From NCBI RefSeq assembly GCF_003054045.1, contig NZ_QBKH01000002.1:372001-436000 (forward strand): DNA of 64,000 nucleotides, written 5' to 3'. Below are positions 7,901 to 17,299 of this stretch, piece by piece. The notes under the pieces were generated by a model, which saw nothing but the letters and a program-made list of their open reading frames with translations, was not told the origin of the DNA and searched no databases. The first letter of the stretch is position 1; every line of letters begins with the position of its first letter. The position numbers were made by a program, and so were the translations under genes. Source of the stretch: Sphingobacterium faecium (lineage in GTDB: Bacteria > Bacteroidota > Bacteroidia > Sphingobacteriales > Sphingobacteriaceae).

Positions 7901-9133
7901 TTATGGGGTATAACTTCCGCTATGGCTGGTCATACCATCTTTACGCATCGCTTCAATAATAAGACAGTTGTATACGTAGTCCCAATTTGAACTCACTTCA
8001 GAATTTTGATTCAAACCATATGGCCACCAATGCTGACTATCGCCACTTAACACTGCATTTTGATCTGAATTGATCAATTTTAACATATTGTTTCCATTGG
8101 TCAATTGATATTTTCCAGCACTTATTGCTTGCTGTGACCACCAGCTTGTTGTGCCTGTTCCAAATGTGTGATTCATTTCATGTAGCATCGTGCGTATATT
8201 TTGGTAAGAAGTATTTGTTCCAAATCGCATCCACCCTTCATTATTCGCATCAGCCGTAGCAACCCCTGGTACATAGTTGAGGTATACATGCTTAGTCGCT
8301 GATGTATATTGATTGGCATACCAAACGGCACTGTCAATTGCTATTTGAAGGCGGGAGTACGCGGCAAGTTCTGCCGCTGTAGGACTACTTGCTTTGTTGA
8401 ATGTATACGTGACGTTTCCTTTTTTAATCGTTCGAAAAGGAATATTGGTTCCGTAGCTCACCCCAGTTTCATTGATGGCATATGCGCGGAGATGATAATT
8501 GGTCTGTGGATTTAAATTAGATAATCCGATTCGAAATTTGCCGATACCGTTTGCTCCATGTGCAGCCTTGTTTTGTGTGATCGTCGGATTTTCTGTTGTT
8601 CCCCAACAAACACCACGCTCCGTGACTGCTCCGCCGCCACTGCTCAAAATTTCCACGTCGTAATAAGCTCGCGATGAACCGATAATAAACATCGGTGTTT
8701 GGGCAAAGTTGATAGATTGTATATCTGCAGTTTTTAAAATAACCTGATCTCCGTACGCTACACCACCTTTGTTTTTAGCATAAGGTCTGATGTAATAGGT
8801 TGTAGACTGCAAGAGGGAATGGAGTTGAACACTAAATTCTCCTGATTCTTTGCTGACTGTAGCTTCGTGAGGATTATTTTCAATCGTGGGATTGGGACTT
8901 TTGCTCCAACAAACGCCTCGATGGGTGACGATATCCCCGCCTTTATTGGTCACCCTTCCTTTAACCACCGCCCCCGAGGTGGTGATGTTGGAAAATGCTA
9001 ATTTTCCAAAGCCCGGCAGTGCAATTCCTTCCGAATTTTCCATTGGCTTTACGGGTAGAAGGTCAGATGTTGATTTGGCACATGCCTGCACGGTTAAGCC
9101 AAGCATAAGCAGATAGAAATATCTTTTTTTCAT
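7901..9133 (-). CDS. Secreted HEXXH-motif lipoprotein with two FN3-like domains
   Basis: A 410-residue lipoprotein: the signal sequence ends in LTVQAC at about residue 18. Two similar beta-sandwich repeats follow (about residues 45-135 and 140-235), each with a GVCW-T/S-x-x-x-N-P-T-I segment and a Y-x-x-R-x-Y-A-x-N pattern, like the FN3-type domains of Bacteroidota surface proteins. The C-terminal domain (about residues 245-410) holds the zinc-protease motif H318-E-M-N-H322 followed by T-F-G325-T-G-T328. This resembles the metzincin HExxHxxGxxH except that the third ligand position is Thr. It is probably an outer-surface metallopeptidase, unless the motif change makes it inactive. It is divergent from the HTCS gene. 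Confidence 0.75.
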   Translation of the reverse strand: MKKRYFYLLMLGLTVQACAKSTSDLLPVKPMENSEGIALPGFGKLAFSNITTSGAVVKGRVTNKGGDIVTHRGVCWSKSPNPTIENNPHEATVSKESGEFSVQLHSLLQSTTYYIRPYAKNKGGVAYGDQVILKTADIQSINFAQTPMFIIGSSRAYYDVEILSSGGGAVTERGVCWGTTENPTITQNKAAHGANGIGKFRIGLSNLNPQTNYHLRAYAINETGVSYGTNIPFRTIKKGNVTYTFNKASSPTAAELAAYSRLQIAIDSAVWYANQYTSATKHVYLNYVPGVATADANNEGWMRFGTNTSYQNIRTMLHEMNHTFGTGTTSWWSQQAISAGKYQLTNGNNMLKLINSDQNAVLSGDSQHWWPYGLNQNSEVSSNWDYVYNCLIIEAMRKDGMTSHSGSYTP

Positions 9134-9480
9134 GTTTTCTTTTTTTATTGTAAAAATTAAAAATTCATATCACCAGTTTCGTTGGTGTATATACAATTAT
9201 CGCAACTATCTTTGGAATGGTTCGGGGGGGATTTGGTCAAAATAAGGGGGGAAATCAGCATGATCGGAGTGTTGAAATTTTAATCTGAAATTTCCATCAA
9301 CTTCAATGATGCCTGCTAAATGGTTTTTTTATGCAGTTGAATAGCAAGTCACGATCTATTTCCATAAAAAATAGTTAAGATTGATTTTCTAAATATTAAA
9401 TGTTAATTTAACATTTGTAAAAGGGCTGCTTTTTACATAGATTTATAGCTATACAAACCAATAATCTACGACCAATAATT
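9134..9480. promoter_or_regulatory. Divergent control region with 19-bp palindrome
   Basis: This 347-bp gap between the HEXXH lipoprotein and the HTCS gene must hold both promoters. A 19-bp palindrome at 9398-9416 (AAATGTTAA, one central T, then its inverse) lies 65 bp upstream of the HTCS start and looks like an operator. A run of seven G and a run of six G occur near 9224-9252. I see no exact TAnnTTTG. Confidence 0.45.
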
Positions 9481-12400
9481 ATGAGGTACACCTTATCATG
9501 CCTTCTTATTCTGTTATTGCTATGCTTTGATGCTCCAGCGCAGTCATCCATTGAATATTTGGGGATTGATCATGGCTTGTCCAATGATTTCGTGACCGAT
9601 ATTTATCAAGATAAAGATGGGTTTATGTGGTTTGGAACTTTTAATGGCCTCAATCGATTTGATGGCTATGAATTTAAGGTTTTTAAAAATAATCCATTAG
9701 AAAATAAATCGCTTCCCGACAATCGCATCACCGATATTCTGGAAGATCAATTGGGTAATCTCTTTATTGCAACCAAGGGTGGCTTAGGGGTTTTGGACAT
9801 GGATCGTAATCATTTTAGTCGGGTAAATCTTGTGAGAGGCGATTCGGAATTGCAGCCTATTGATTTTTCCATCCATCAGCTGGAGAAAGATAGCTATGGA
9901 CAACTCTTTGCAGCCTCCGGAAAAGCTGGATTATTGGCTATCAACAAGGATCTCACAGCCCAAACTGTCCCTTTGTATCGTTCAGGGAAAGCATCAGGTC
10001 AAGCTTACAGTGTCAGTTCGATCTGTAAAACTTTCGATGGAAGATTGATGCTGATGGTACAGGGGATCGGCTTAGCAATGTATGAACCAAAAAAGAAATG
10101 TATTCAAGTTGTTGTGCAGGGAGATTTTAATGCGACATTGATGACTGCATCAAGTGATGGAGATATTTGGTTTTCGAATAGTTGGTCAGTTACTTGCTAC
10201 AATTGGCGGACCAAAGCCTTTCAGTATTACAGTTCGCAAAATGGCCTAACCAATAAGCGGATTGTTAATCTTTATTTTGGTCAGGATCGTAAAATCTGGG
10301 TATGTACCGATGGTGATGGTATACAAAAGATTAATATGGAAACCAAAAGAATCGAGAAGAATGCGGGTTTCGATGAAAAAAAACTAACCAGTAATGCTGT
10401 TGTTGCTATTTACGAAGATACTCAGCGTCGGAAATGGCTAGGTACGATCCGAGGTGGAGTGAATGTGATCGATCCGCGTAAGGGTAAATTTCAATTGGTG
10501 AAACATCATTCACTAGATAAGCAGGTGAGTTCACGAGATTTTATTTCTGTGCTGGAACAAGCGGATCATGATCATATTTGGGTCGGTACCGATGGTTCTG
10601 GTCTGTTGAAGTGGAATTTAAAACAGAAAGTATTTGTGCCTTATCCCAATATTTCCCGACTACTATTAGAGCGCGCATTTGTCACGGGACTTATTCAGGA
10701 TGATCAGCATCAATTATGGATTGGGACTTATGATTCCGGTATTTTTAAATTAGATATGGCTACCGGTCAAATCAAATCCTATACCTGTTATTATCCCCAA
10801 ACTGAATATGTCAATTCAGCAGCTTGGCGTTTGTTTAAAGATAGCCGCAAACGGATCTGGGCATCGACTTTAGGCGGAGGAGAGGTCTATCTGTTTGATG
10901 CCAGGGAAGATCAGTTTAAACCTTTAAACTTACCTATATATGATGTGCTGACTTTTTTTGAAGAAAAGGAAGATATTCTCTGGATGGGATCCTGGTCTGA
11001 ACTGACTCGCTTGGATCTCCAAACGAAACGCTATAAAACCTATGCAGTGGGCACACCGGTACGGTTTATTAAGCAGGCAGATCGTCATCATTTATGGATA
11101 GGTACTGAAGGGGGAGGGCTACTGTATTTTAATATAGCGACTGGACAATTTAAATCATATACAGAAAAAGAAGGATTGCCAAGTAACACCTTATTAAATG
11201 CGCTAAAAGATGAGTTTGGCAATTTGTGGATATCGACGTATCATGGTCTATCAAAATTTGATACCAAAACGCGTTCCTTCCAAAATTTCTATAAATCTGA
11301 TGGGTTGCAAAGCAATCAATTTAATTATAATGCTGCACTGAAATTGTCCGACGGACACTTGGTGTTTGGAGGTATTCGAGGATTTAATTTGTTTCAGCCG
11401 CGCGACCTTTTAGTCCATGCAGTCTTTTCTCCACTCAAATTGACACAACTCCAGATTAATAATACGCCTTATGGTACTGATGCACGTTATGGTACAGATC
11501 CTCTCAATGCCATTAGCAAGCTGACAATTCCATATAATCAAGCGATATTATCCTTTTCATTCGCCGCATTAGATTATAGTTTTTCTGATCGAATTCAATA
11601 TGCTTACTTTCTTGAAGGCTGGGATAAGGATTGGAATTATGTGGATAAACAACGATCAGCATATTATTCGCATCTTAAAGAAGGAACTTATAACTTAAGA
11701 ATTAAATCGACGGATGCTAATGGGGGGTGGAATCCGAGTGAACGTACTATTGTGATTCAAATCTTACCGCCATGGTGGCGTACGGGCTGGGCGTATACAG
11801 CTTATGGGATGTGTGTTGTCGCGGCGCTCTATCTTTATTTTCTGTATGTCAGGCATCGAGCGTTGTTGTTGACCAAATTGAAGACTGCTGAATTTGAACG
11901 CGATAAGGAAAATGAACTTACAGAGAAAAAAGTCGCATTTTTTACGCATATCGTACACGAAATACGCACACCACTTACGCTGATTATAAATCCAATCCAA
12001 GAATTGTTGAAGGATGCGGAAGATCAGGTGACTGATTATGAAGAGCTTCAGGATGTATATCGTCATTCCAAGAGATTGCTGAATCTAGTCGATAAATTAT
12101 TACTCTTCAGAAAATCCGAAGGAAACTTTGATGAACTATCTCTTGTTCATTTGGATCTAGTGAGTTTGGTCCAGGAAGTTTTTCTATGTTTTCGTCAAAT
12201 CGCGCATTCTCGAGATATCAGCTACACATTGGAAACTGAAATCGAAACTTATCCATGTTATGGAGATCTTGAAAAATTGGAAATCTGTTTTTTTAATCTG
12301 CTGCAGAATGCCTTAAAATATACACAAGATGGTGGTATGGTGGCCTTATATATTAAAACTACTGCTACAGGTATTCGCATTGAAATTTCGGATTCGGGTA

Positions 12401-13551
12401 AGGGTACTCCGACTTTGCTGAAGGAAGATATCTTTAAGCCGTTTCAGCGGGATTTCTCGTCTTCCAATAGTGTTAAGGAAGGTTTTGGAATAGGGTTATT
12501 TTTAGTCAAAAAATTTGTGGAAATACATCAAGGCAAAATTACGTATTACTCCAATCCTGATCGGGGGATGACTTTTTGTGTTGATCTGCCACATCATGCA
12601 ATTCTTGGTGACAAGGATCATATTTTAGAAGTTGCACATAGTGTTTCTTCTTGGGAAATGATGGGGTTAGATGATCCGATTGGGGCGCAAAAGGCAGAAC
12701 GTGAAAATCGTCCTAATATGGAGCCCTCCGATGGATCAATTTCGATTGAACGAGAAATCATGCTTTTGGTGGATGATCATGTTGATATTCGAAATTATAT
12801 CTATAAACTGTTTCAAGATCGGTTTCATGTCATGCAGGCTGAAAATGGGGAGCAGGCAATAGCAATCTTACAAAAAATAGAACCACATATCATCATTAGT
12901 GATATCATGATGGAGGGTGGTTCGGGGATTGATCTTTGTCATAAAATAAAGAAAAGTAGTCAATGGAGTCATATCCCTTTTATTCTTTTGACAGCAAGTT
13001 CTTCATCTGAAATAAAGCTAAAGGGAATTGAAGGGGGTGCAGATGACTACATTACCAAACCTTTTGATAAAGATATGCTGATGGCACGTGTAGATAATCT
13101 GATTCAGAATAGGAATCGTCTGCACGAATACTTCCATAGCGAAATTACGTTGCAATCGAATGATCATAAAATTCCTGCCGAATACAAAGCGTTTTTGGAA
13201 AAGGTGATCCAAGCTGTTGAAGCACACTTGTTGGAAGAAGATTTTACGGTAAAAGTGCTGGCCGAAACAATGGGTATGAGCCATTCGAATCTCTATAGGC
13301 AAATTAAAGCAATATCAGGAAAATCCGCTAACGAATTTATTCGATATATCAGACTTCGTAGGGCAGCACAAATTCTAATTACGACCAAATCAAATGTCAA
13401 CGAATCTGCTTATCAAGTTGGTTTTCGAGATGTTAAACATTTCAGGCAACAATTTACGAAGCTTTTTGGCTGTACCCCATCAGAATATCGGAAGCGTTAT
13501 CCTCATTTAAAAAAACGCTATGCTCTTGATGGACTACTTCCTCATGAATAG
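9481..13551 (+). CDS. Hybrid two-component system regulator (HTCS, SusR-like)
   Basis: A 1356-residue one-protein signalling system typical of Bacteroidota glycan control. In order it has a signal peptide (residues 1-21), a periplasmic two-propeller sensor of Reg_prop repeats (WFGTFNGLNRFD and many WIGT segments, to about residue 640), a Y_Y_Y domain (about 690-755) and one transmembrane helix (about 763-788). The histidine kinase follows with H826 in VHEIRTPLT and an ATPase with N-box LLQNALKYT and GFGIGLFLV. A receiver domain comes next with DD1098-1099 and phosphoacceptor D1141, then an AraC-type HTH (about 1250-1350). HTCS proteins usually bind an oligosaccharide and activate a nearby utilisation locus. 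Here no SusC/SusD or glycosidase is adjacent, so the target is unknown. The divergent HEXXH lipoprotein is a candidate. Confidence 0.95.
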   Translation: MRYTLSCLLILLLLCFDAPAQSSIEYLGIDHGLSNDFVTDIYQDKDGFMWFGTFNGLNRFDGYEFKVFKNNPLENKSLPDNRITDILEDQLGNLFIATKGGLGVLDMDRNHFSRVNLVRGDSELQPIDFSIHQLEKDSYGQLFAASGKAGLLAINKDLTAQTVPLYRSGKASGQAYSVSSICKTFDGRLMLMVQGIGLAMYEPKKKCIQVVVQGDFNATLMTASSDGDIWFSNSWSVTCYNWRTKAFQYYSSQNGLTNKRIVNLYFGQDRKIWVCTDGDGIQKINMETKRIEKNAGFDEKKLTSNAVVAIYEDTQRRKWLGTIRGGVNVIDPRKGKFQLVKHHSLDKQVSSRDFISVLEQADHDHIWVGTDGSGLLKWNLKQKVFVPYPNISRLLLERAFVTGLIQDDQHQLWIGTYDSGIFKLDMATGQIKSYTCYYPQTEYVNSAAWRLFKDSRKRIWASTLGGGEVYLFDAREDQFKPLNLPIYDVLTFFEEKEDILWMGSWSELTRLDLQTKRYKTYAVGTPVRFIKQADRHHLWIGTEGGGLLYFNIATGQFKSYTEKEGLPSNTLLNALKDEFGNLWISTYHGLSKFDTKTRSFQNFYKSDGLQSNQFNYNAALKLSDGHLVFGGIRGFNLFQPRDLLVHAVFSPLKLTQLQINNTPYGTDARYGTDPLNAISKLTIPYNQAILSFSFAALDYSFSDRIQYAYFLEGWDKDWNYVDKQRSAYYSHLKEGTYNLRIKSTDANGGWNPSERTIVIQILPPWWRTGWAYTAYGMCVVAALYLYFLYVRHRALLLTKLKTAEFERDKENELTEKKVAFFTHIVHEIRTPLTLIINPIQELLKDAEDQVTDYEELQDVYRHSKRLLNLVDKLLLFRKSEGNFDELSLVHLDLVSLVQEVFLCFRQIAHSRDISYTLETEIETYPCYGDLEKLEICFFNLLQNALKYTQDGGMVALYIKTTATGIRIEISDSGKGTPTLLKEDIFKPFQRDFSSSNSVKEGFGIGLFLVKKFVEIHQGKITYYSNPDRGMTFCVDLPHHAILGDKDHILEVAHSVSSWEMMGLDDPIGAQKAERENRPNMEPSDGSISIEREIMLLVDDHVDIRNYIYKLFQDRFHVMQAENGEQAIAILQKIEPHIIISDIMMEGGSGIDLCHKIKKSSQWSHIPFILLTASSSSEIKLKGIEGGADDYITKPFDKDMLMARVDNLIQNRNRLHEYFHSEITLQSNDHKIPAEYKAFLEKVIQAVEAHLLEEDFTVKVLAETMGMSHSNLYRQIKAISGKSANEFIRYIRLRRAAQILITTKSNVNESAYQVGFRDVKHFRQQFTKLFGCTPSEYRKRYPHLKKRYALDGLLPHE

Positions 13552-13577
13552 TACAAGAACCAAAGTAAATGATACTA

Positions 13578-13608
13578 TTGTTTAAGATTATTTTTTCATC
13601 TACTTTTG
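13578..13608 (+). promoter_or_regulatory. Candidate promoter of the PAS histidine kinase gene
   Basis: TTG at 13578-13580 and TACTTTTG at 13601-13608 are separated by 20 nt. This matches the Bacteroidota housekeeping pattern TTG-N(about 20)-TAnnTTTG. The predicted leader to the start codon at 13805 is about 190 nt. Confidence 0.4.
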
Positions 13609-13804
13609 TGTGATATGTTTTTGAATTGAAAGTGTCTGCACCAACAATAAAAAAGGCATATGCTACCTCAGGTTTAGATTTTATGATCTAAAATTTGTGT
13701 CCATGATCGGATGATCGATTGCATATATGGACATGAAAAATGTTTGTACTGTCATGCAGTTTTATTTATATCCAAGTAATTTTTAAATAATTTAATATAC
13801 ACCA

Positions 13805-14899
13805 ATGATAGTAAATGATAGCATGATATTGTCTTTGCTCAAGCAGTCGCCTCTGGCAACGGCTATTTATGACGGCTACGATTTGAATATTGCTTATGCT
13901 AATCAGGCCATGTTAGATATATGGCGTGCTGATGAATCTATCCTTGGTAAAACGTTATGTGCTTGTTTTCCAAATTTCGTGAAAGAGGGTTTTAGTTCTA
14001 TTTTAAAGAATGTATGGAAGACAGGTATTACTTATCGTGCTACTGAAACCCCTGCAAATATTATAGATGGTGATAGCAAAGTGAAACGTTATTTTGATTT
14101 TGAATATAGAGCGATGGTTGATGAGAAAGGGCAATGTTATGCTATCTTACATACGGCAAGTGATGTGACGGATCGAAAACTGGCTCATCATCGAATGGAA
14201 AGACAGAGTGAGCAGCTCTCTTTACGTAATAAATTGGATGTTTTGACCAACACACTTGCGCATGATTTGAAAAATCCATTGTCCGTTTTAAAATTGGGAA
14301 ATGATTTTCTGAGTAAGAATGAGCATATTCCAGAGAAAGTAAGTAAACGATGGTATAAAAACTTTTCAGATTCAATCCAGAATATTGAATCCATTATTAA
14401 CCAAACCTTACAAATCAATACGGTGCGAGGAACCGTAAATAAATTGGAGGAAATCATTATGGATCAAAAAGTTGCGTATTGGATCAAAGAAGTGAAAAGT
14501 AATTATCCAGATCAACAGGTTGAATTTCGATTAGGAAATCTATATACTTTATATGCAGATTACGGTGCTGTCTATCAAATATTTATCAATCTTATCGGAA
14601 ATGCTGTTAAATATGCAGACAAAGCCGAACAAGCTTATTTAAGTATCCATAGTGAAATCATAGATAGCGGAATTGTATATATGCTGGAGGATAATGGGAT
14701 CGGTATTCCAGAAGCTGAATTGAATGAAATGTTTCAATTGCAGGTAAGAGAGAGTAATGTAGCCCATAGAAAAGGATCGGGGATTGGACTATCATTGGTA
14801 AAAGATCTCATTGAATTTTTTGGTGGAAATATCAATCTCTCCAGCGAACTGGGAAAAGGAACAGTAGTTCGTCTGTTTTTTCCACATTCTATAAAATAG
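13805..14899 (+). CDS. PAS-domain sensor histidine kinase
   Basis: A 364-residue kinase without membrane segments, so it is a cytoplasmic sensor. A PAS domain covers about residues 10-125 (ending DVTDRKLA). The dimerisation domain has H153 in LAHDLKNPLSVL. The ATPase domain has the N-box INLIGNAVKYA, a G1 box (LEDNGIGIP), and GSGIGLSLVKDLIEFFGG. It autophosphorylates on His, but no response regulator lies next to it. The closest regulator is the HTCS protein upstream. The gene is followed by a 555-bp AT-rich gap with DnaA-box-like sites. Confidence 0.92.
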   Translation: MIVNDSMILSLLKQSPLATAIYDGYDLNIAYANQAMLDIWRADESILGKTLCACFPNFVKEGFSSILKNVWKTGITYRATETPANIIDGDSKVKRYFDFEYRAMVDEKGQCYAILHTASDVTDRKLAHHRMERQSEQLSLRNKLDVLTNTLAHDLKNPLSVLKLGNDFLSKNEHIPEKVSKRWYKNFSDSIQNIESIINQTLQINTVRGTVNKLEEIIMDQKVAYWIKEVKSNYPDQQVEFRLGNLYTLYADYGAVYQIFINLIGNAVKYADKAEQAYLSIHSEIIDSGIVYMLEDNGIGIPEAELNEMFQLQVRESNVAHRKGSGIGLSLVKDLIEFFGGNINLSSELGKGTVVRLFFPHSIK

Positions 14900-14986
14900 T
14901 AGGTTGTAACGAACTTTTTTCGATTTATGTTTTATAACAACTGAAGATGTTATTGTATGCTTTTTCAGTATCGGATATTCACAATT

Positions 14987-15283
14987 TGTGGACAACCTCA
15001 TGTTATTTGTATAAGGGATTACTTACATATAACATACAGACCTAACTTAATAAGATATTAACCCTTATTTATTTAAAATTTAGTTTTTAATATTTATTAA
15101 GCTTTCAATTATTGTGGAAAACTAAATGATTTTTGTGGATAAAATGTTAATAACATGAATGTGTACATAAATTCAGAATATTTCTGATTAGTATTATTTT
15201 GATGAATTAACATATGAACAAATTTTGTGTACAAATTGTCAATAACAATCTATTGATGTTGAATGTGTATTACTTTTTCCACA
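14987..15283. other. DnaA-box-like cluster, candidate replication origin or DnaA-regulated site
   Basis: The gap 14900-15454 has no convincing gene. It contains TGTGGATAA at 15134-15142, whose complement TTATCCACA is the exact DnaA box. Three one-mismatch copies lie at 14987-14995, 15113-15121 and, inverted, 15275-15283. Weaker TGTGTA-type copies lie at 15160, 15226 and 15264. An extremely A/T-rich tract (about 15040-15110) precedes the central pair, as an unwinding element would. The neighbouring genes (a sensor kinase and a fimbrillin) are not typical origin neighbours, and dnaA is not in the window, so this is a candidate only. Confidence 0.35.
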
Positions 15284-15374
15284 TTTTTCTAATAAATGTT
15301 GAAAAAGGACTGTATATACAATTTTGAATGTGTTTAGTCTGATTTCTGGTATGAAATCGTATAGGACACGAGAA

Positions 15375-15410
15375 CAAGAGCCGAACGATCACGAACGGCT
15401 CTTGCTTTAA
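15375..15410. terminator. Terminator hairpin between kinase and fimbrillin genes
   Basis: A perfect 9-bp GC-rich stem (CAAGAGCCG at 15375-15383 with its inverse at 15396-15404) encloses a 12-nt loop. It lies 51 bp beyond the stop of the leftward fimbrillin gene and probably ends that transcript. The T-run is imperfect on both sides. Confidence 0.55.
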
Positions 15411-15454
15411 TAAAGGTTCCTTATTTTAATTGTTTATTTTTTTAAGCTTAGCTA

Positions 15455-17266
15455 CTATAAAGTTGGCATTGGATTGTAATTAGCGGCTGCACTAGTAACA
15501 GCAAAGTTTGCATCACGGACGCATCGTACGTTTTGAAAACCAGATCCAACTAACCCAAGATTTAGCACATCAATGTTTAAAGCTCCAGCTCCTTTGGACC
15601 CAACTGATCTTGGTGCCCCAATTACAGGATCCTGTGTTCTACCGATATAACTCCATGCACCTACACTTGTACCTAAAAGTGCTAATAGCCCTCCATCTAA
15701 TACATTGTCTCTTCCCCAGAATGCTGCTGTTGAACCAACTTGTCCTAGGGTAACATTAATAGTTCCAGATAACAGGTTGACCGTATTGTTCAAGCCATTA
15801 TAATTGAAACGTAAAATATTCGCAGCTGGAGTAGTAGCATATGGACTTGTGCCTGAGCCTGCTGTATTTGTATACTCAATAAAATTACTTCCAAATGTAG
15901 TATTAGGAGTTGTTGGATTTCCAAGTAAAGCCCCTAAAAGTCCACTAATGACACCTTGTTGCGAAGTTAATGTCCCAATCTCGGTGTTTATTGGTGTTTT
16001 CCATAACCCTGCAGGGTATACTAAAGCACAAGGATCTTTTTGATTAGCCTCAACAGCAGTTGCTAGTACACCAGGAAGATGGCCTTTGAAAGAAAAGAAA
16101 CTTTCTGCAACAGCTGGACTGAAAGGGTTTGTATGATAAAAACGGTATGGTGTCGTTCCTAAAGTACCGCCCGTTCTATAGTACAGATTAGATCTAGCCC
16201 ATTTTACAGCTCCATTTGTAATTGCTGATTCTGTCAAACCGACTAAGAAACGGTGATTTTTACCACGCTCTGGTGTGATCAATTTCGTCTGTAGTAATTG
16301 GGTTGGACCAAAGTTACGTTCAGTACTATTATCAAGCTGGATTTTTAAATTTGTAACGGAAACGGAAATGTTCTGATCAGCAGGGTCTGCGGTATAGAAG
16401 TATGCTACTTTCCGACTTGCATTTCCGTCTATATTAGCAAAGTTTGCTTCAGTAAGAGCAGGTGTACCTGCTGATGGTGCAAGTGTTAAAGCTCCAGTTG
16501 TTAAATTAACTGTTGCAGCTCTAGCGCTTTGTCCTGATACTGTGATGGATGCTGAGTTGATTGGAGCAAACATACCTAATGTATTGACTTCTATTGCGAT
16601 ACGGGAGTATAAACGATTAAAAGTAATATTTAACGGAGATGTATTGCTGTTAATGACAATATCAGTGGTACCCGATGATGCATAAAGTACATCTTTGTTT
16701 TCCGGTAAGGCAATATTGTTCGATACATCACCATCTGGAATAGCGTCTGTATTGTTGTATGATAATGCTACCCATTTATATGAACCATTTGGAACTTGTA
16801 TGGGTGCTTCAGCTCCCGTTGTTAATTGCATTGATTTTGTGAAAGTATAGGTTCCACCATTATTTTTGTAAAGAAATAATCGATACGTCGTATTGGAAGT
16901 TAATGGAGTAGAGGCTGCTTTCAATCCATTGGAGGCACGAAGACCTGTTTGTGCTGTTGGAGAGGTTTCTAAAGCAGGTACATTGTTGTCTAAAGCAACT
17001 ACTGCATCAAATCCATTTGATTGAACAAGCTGTACTGAGTGTTCAGAAGATGAACTGTTTGATGTACTTCCCTTTACGCCTTTTGTATTGATATTTTCTC
17101 CGTCGCTGATACCTGCGATACGAACTACTATCTGGCTTTGACCATCTGGAATTTCCTGTCCAGTTTGGTTATTATCTTTGTTACAGCTAGTAACTGCTAA
17201 AGTTCCTAGTGCCAAAAAAGCGGCAAGAGCAAACTTGCTTGCTAAGTTATTATTCATTGTCTTCAT
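15455..17266 (-). CDS. Fimbrillin-like (FimA/Mfa1 family) surface lipoprotein
   Basis: A 603-residue lipoprotein. Its signal sequence ends in LAVTSC at about residue 28. The N-terminal half resembles Bacteroidota fimbrillins: a variable Ser/Asn/Thr-rich start, then TTYRLFLYKNNGG, YKWVALSYNN and a segment SPLNITFNRLYSRIAIEV typical of the FimA/Mfa-like beta-sandwich. The C-terminal third is rich in Gly, Asn and Thr (GTLGTTPYRFYHTNPF, NTTFGSNFIEY) and may be a separate tip or adhesive domain, so it is larger than a usual shaft fimbrillin. It is exported as a lipoprotein and probably processed by an Arg/Lys-type protease during assembly. A 54-residue peptide gene lies 33 bp upstream on the same strand. 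No anchor or usher-like genes are adjacent. Confidence 0.8.
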   Translation of the reverse strand: MKTMNNNLASKFALAAFLALGTLAVTSCNKDNNQTGQEIPDGQSQIVVRIAGISDGENINTKGVKGSTSNSSSSEHSVQLVQSNGFDAVVALDNNVPALETSPTAQTGLRASNGLKAASTPLTSNTTYRLFLYKNNGGTYTFTKSMQLTTGAEAPIQVPNGSYKWVALSYNNTDAIPDGDVSNNIALPENKDVLYASSGTTDIVINSNTSPLNITFNRLYSRIAIEVNTLGMFAPINSASITVSGQSARAATVNLTTGALTLAPSAGTPALTEANFANIDGNASRKVAYFYTADPADQNISVSVTNLKIQLDNSTERNFGPTQLLQTKLITPERGKNHRFLVGLTESAITNGAVKWARSNLYYRTGGTLGTTPYRFYHTNPFSPAVAESFFSFKGHLPGVLATAVEANQKDPCALVYPAGLWKTPINTEIGTLTSQQGVISGLLGALLGNPTTPNTTFGSNFIEYTNTAGSGTSPYATTPAANILRFNYNGLNNTVNLLSGTINVTLGQVGSTAAFWGRDNVLDGGLLALLGTSVGAWSYIGRTQDPVIGAPRSVGSKGAGALNIDVLNLGLVGSGFQNVRCVRDANFAVTSAAANYNPMPTL

Positions 17267-17299
17267 AATGTTAAAATTGTTAGTTAGGATAAGTTATTT

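Noticed and set aside
9224-9252. G-runs as a quadruplex-forming site
   Set aside because: Only two long G-runs are present close together; four are needed for an intramolecular quadruplex.
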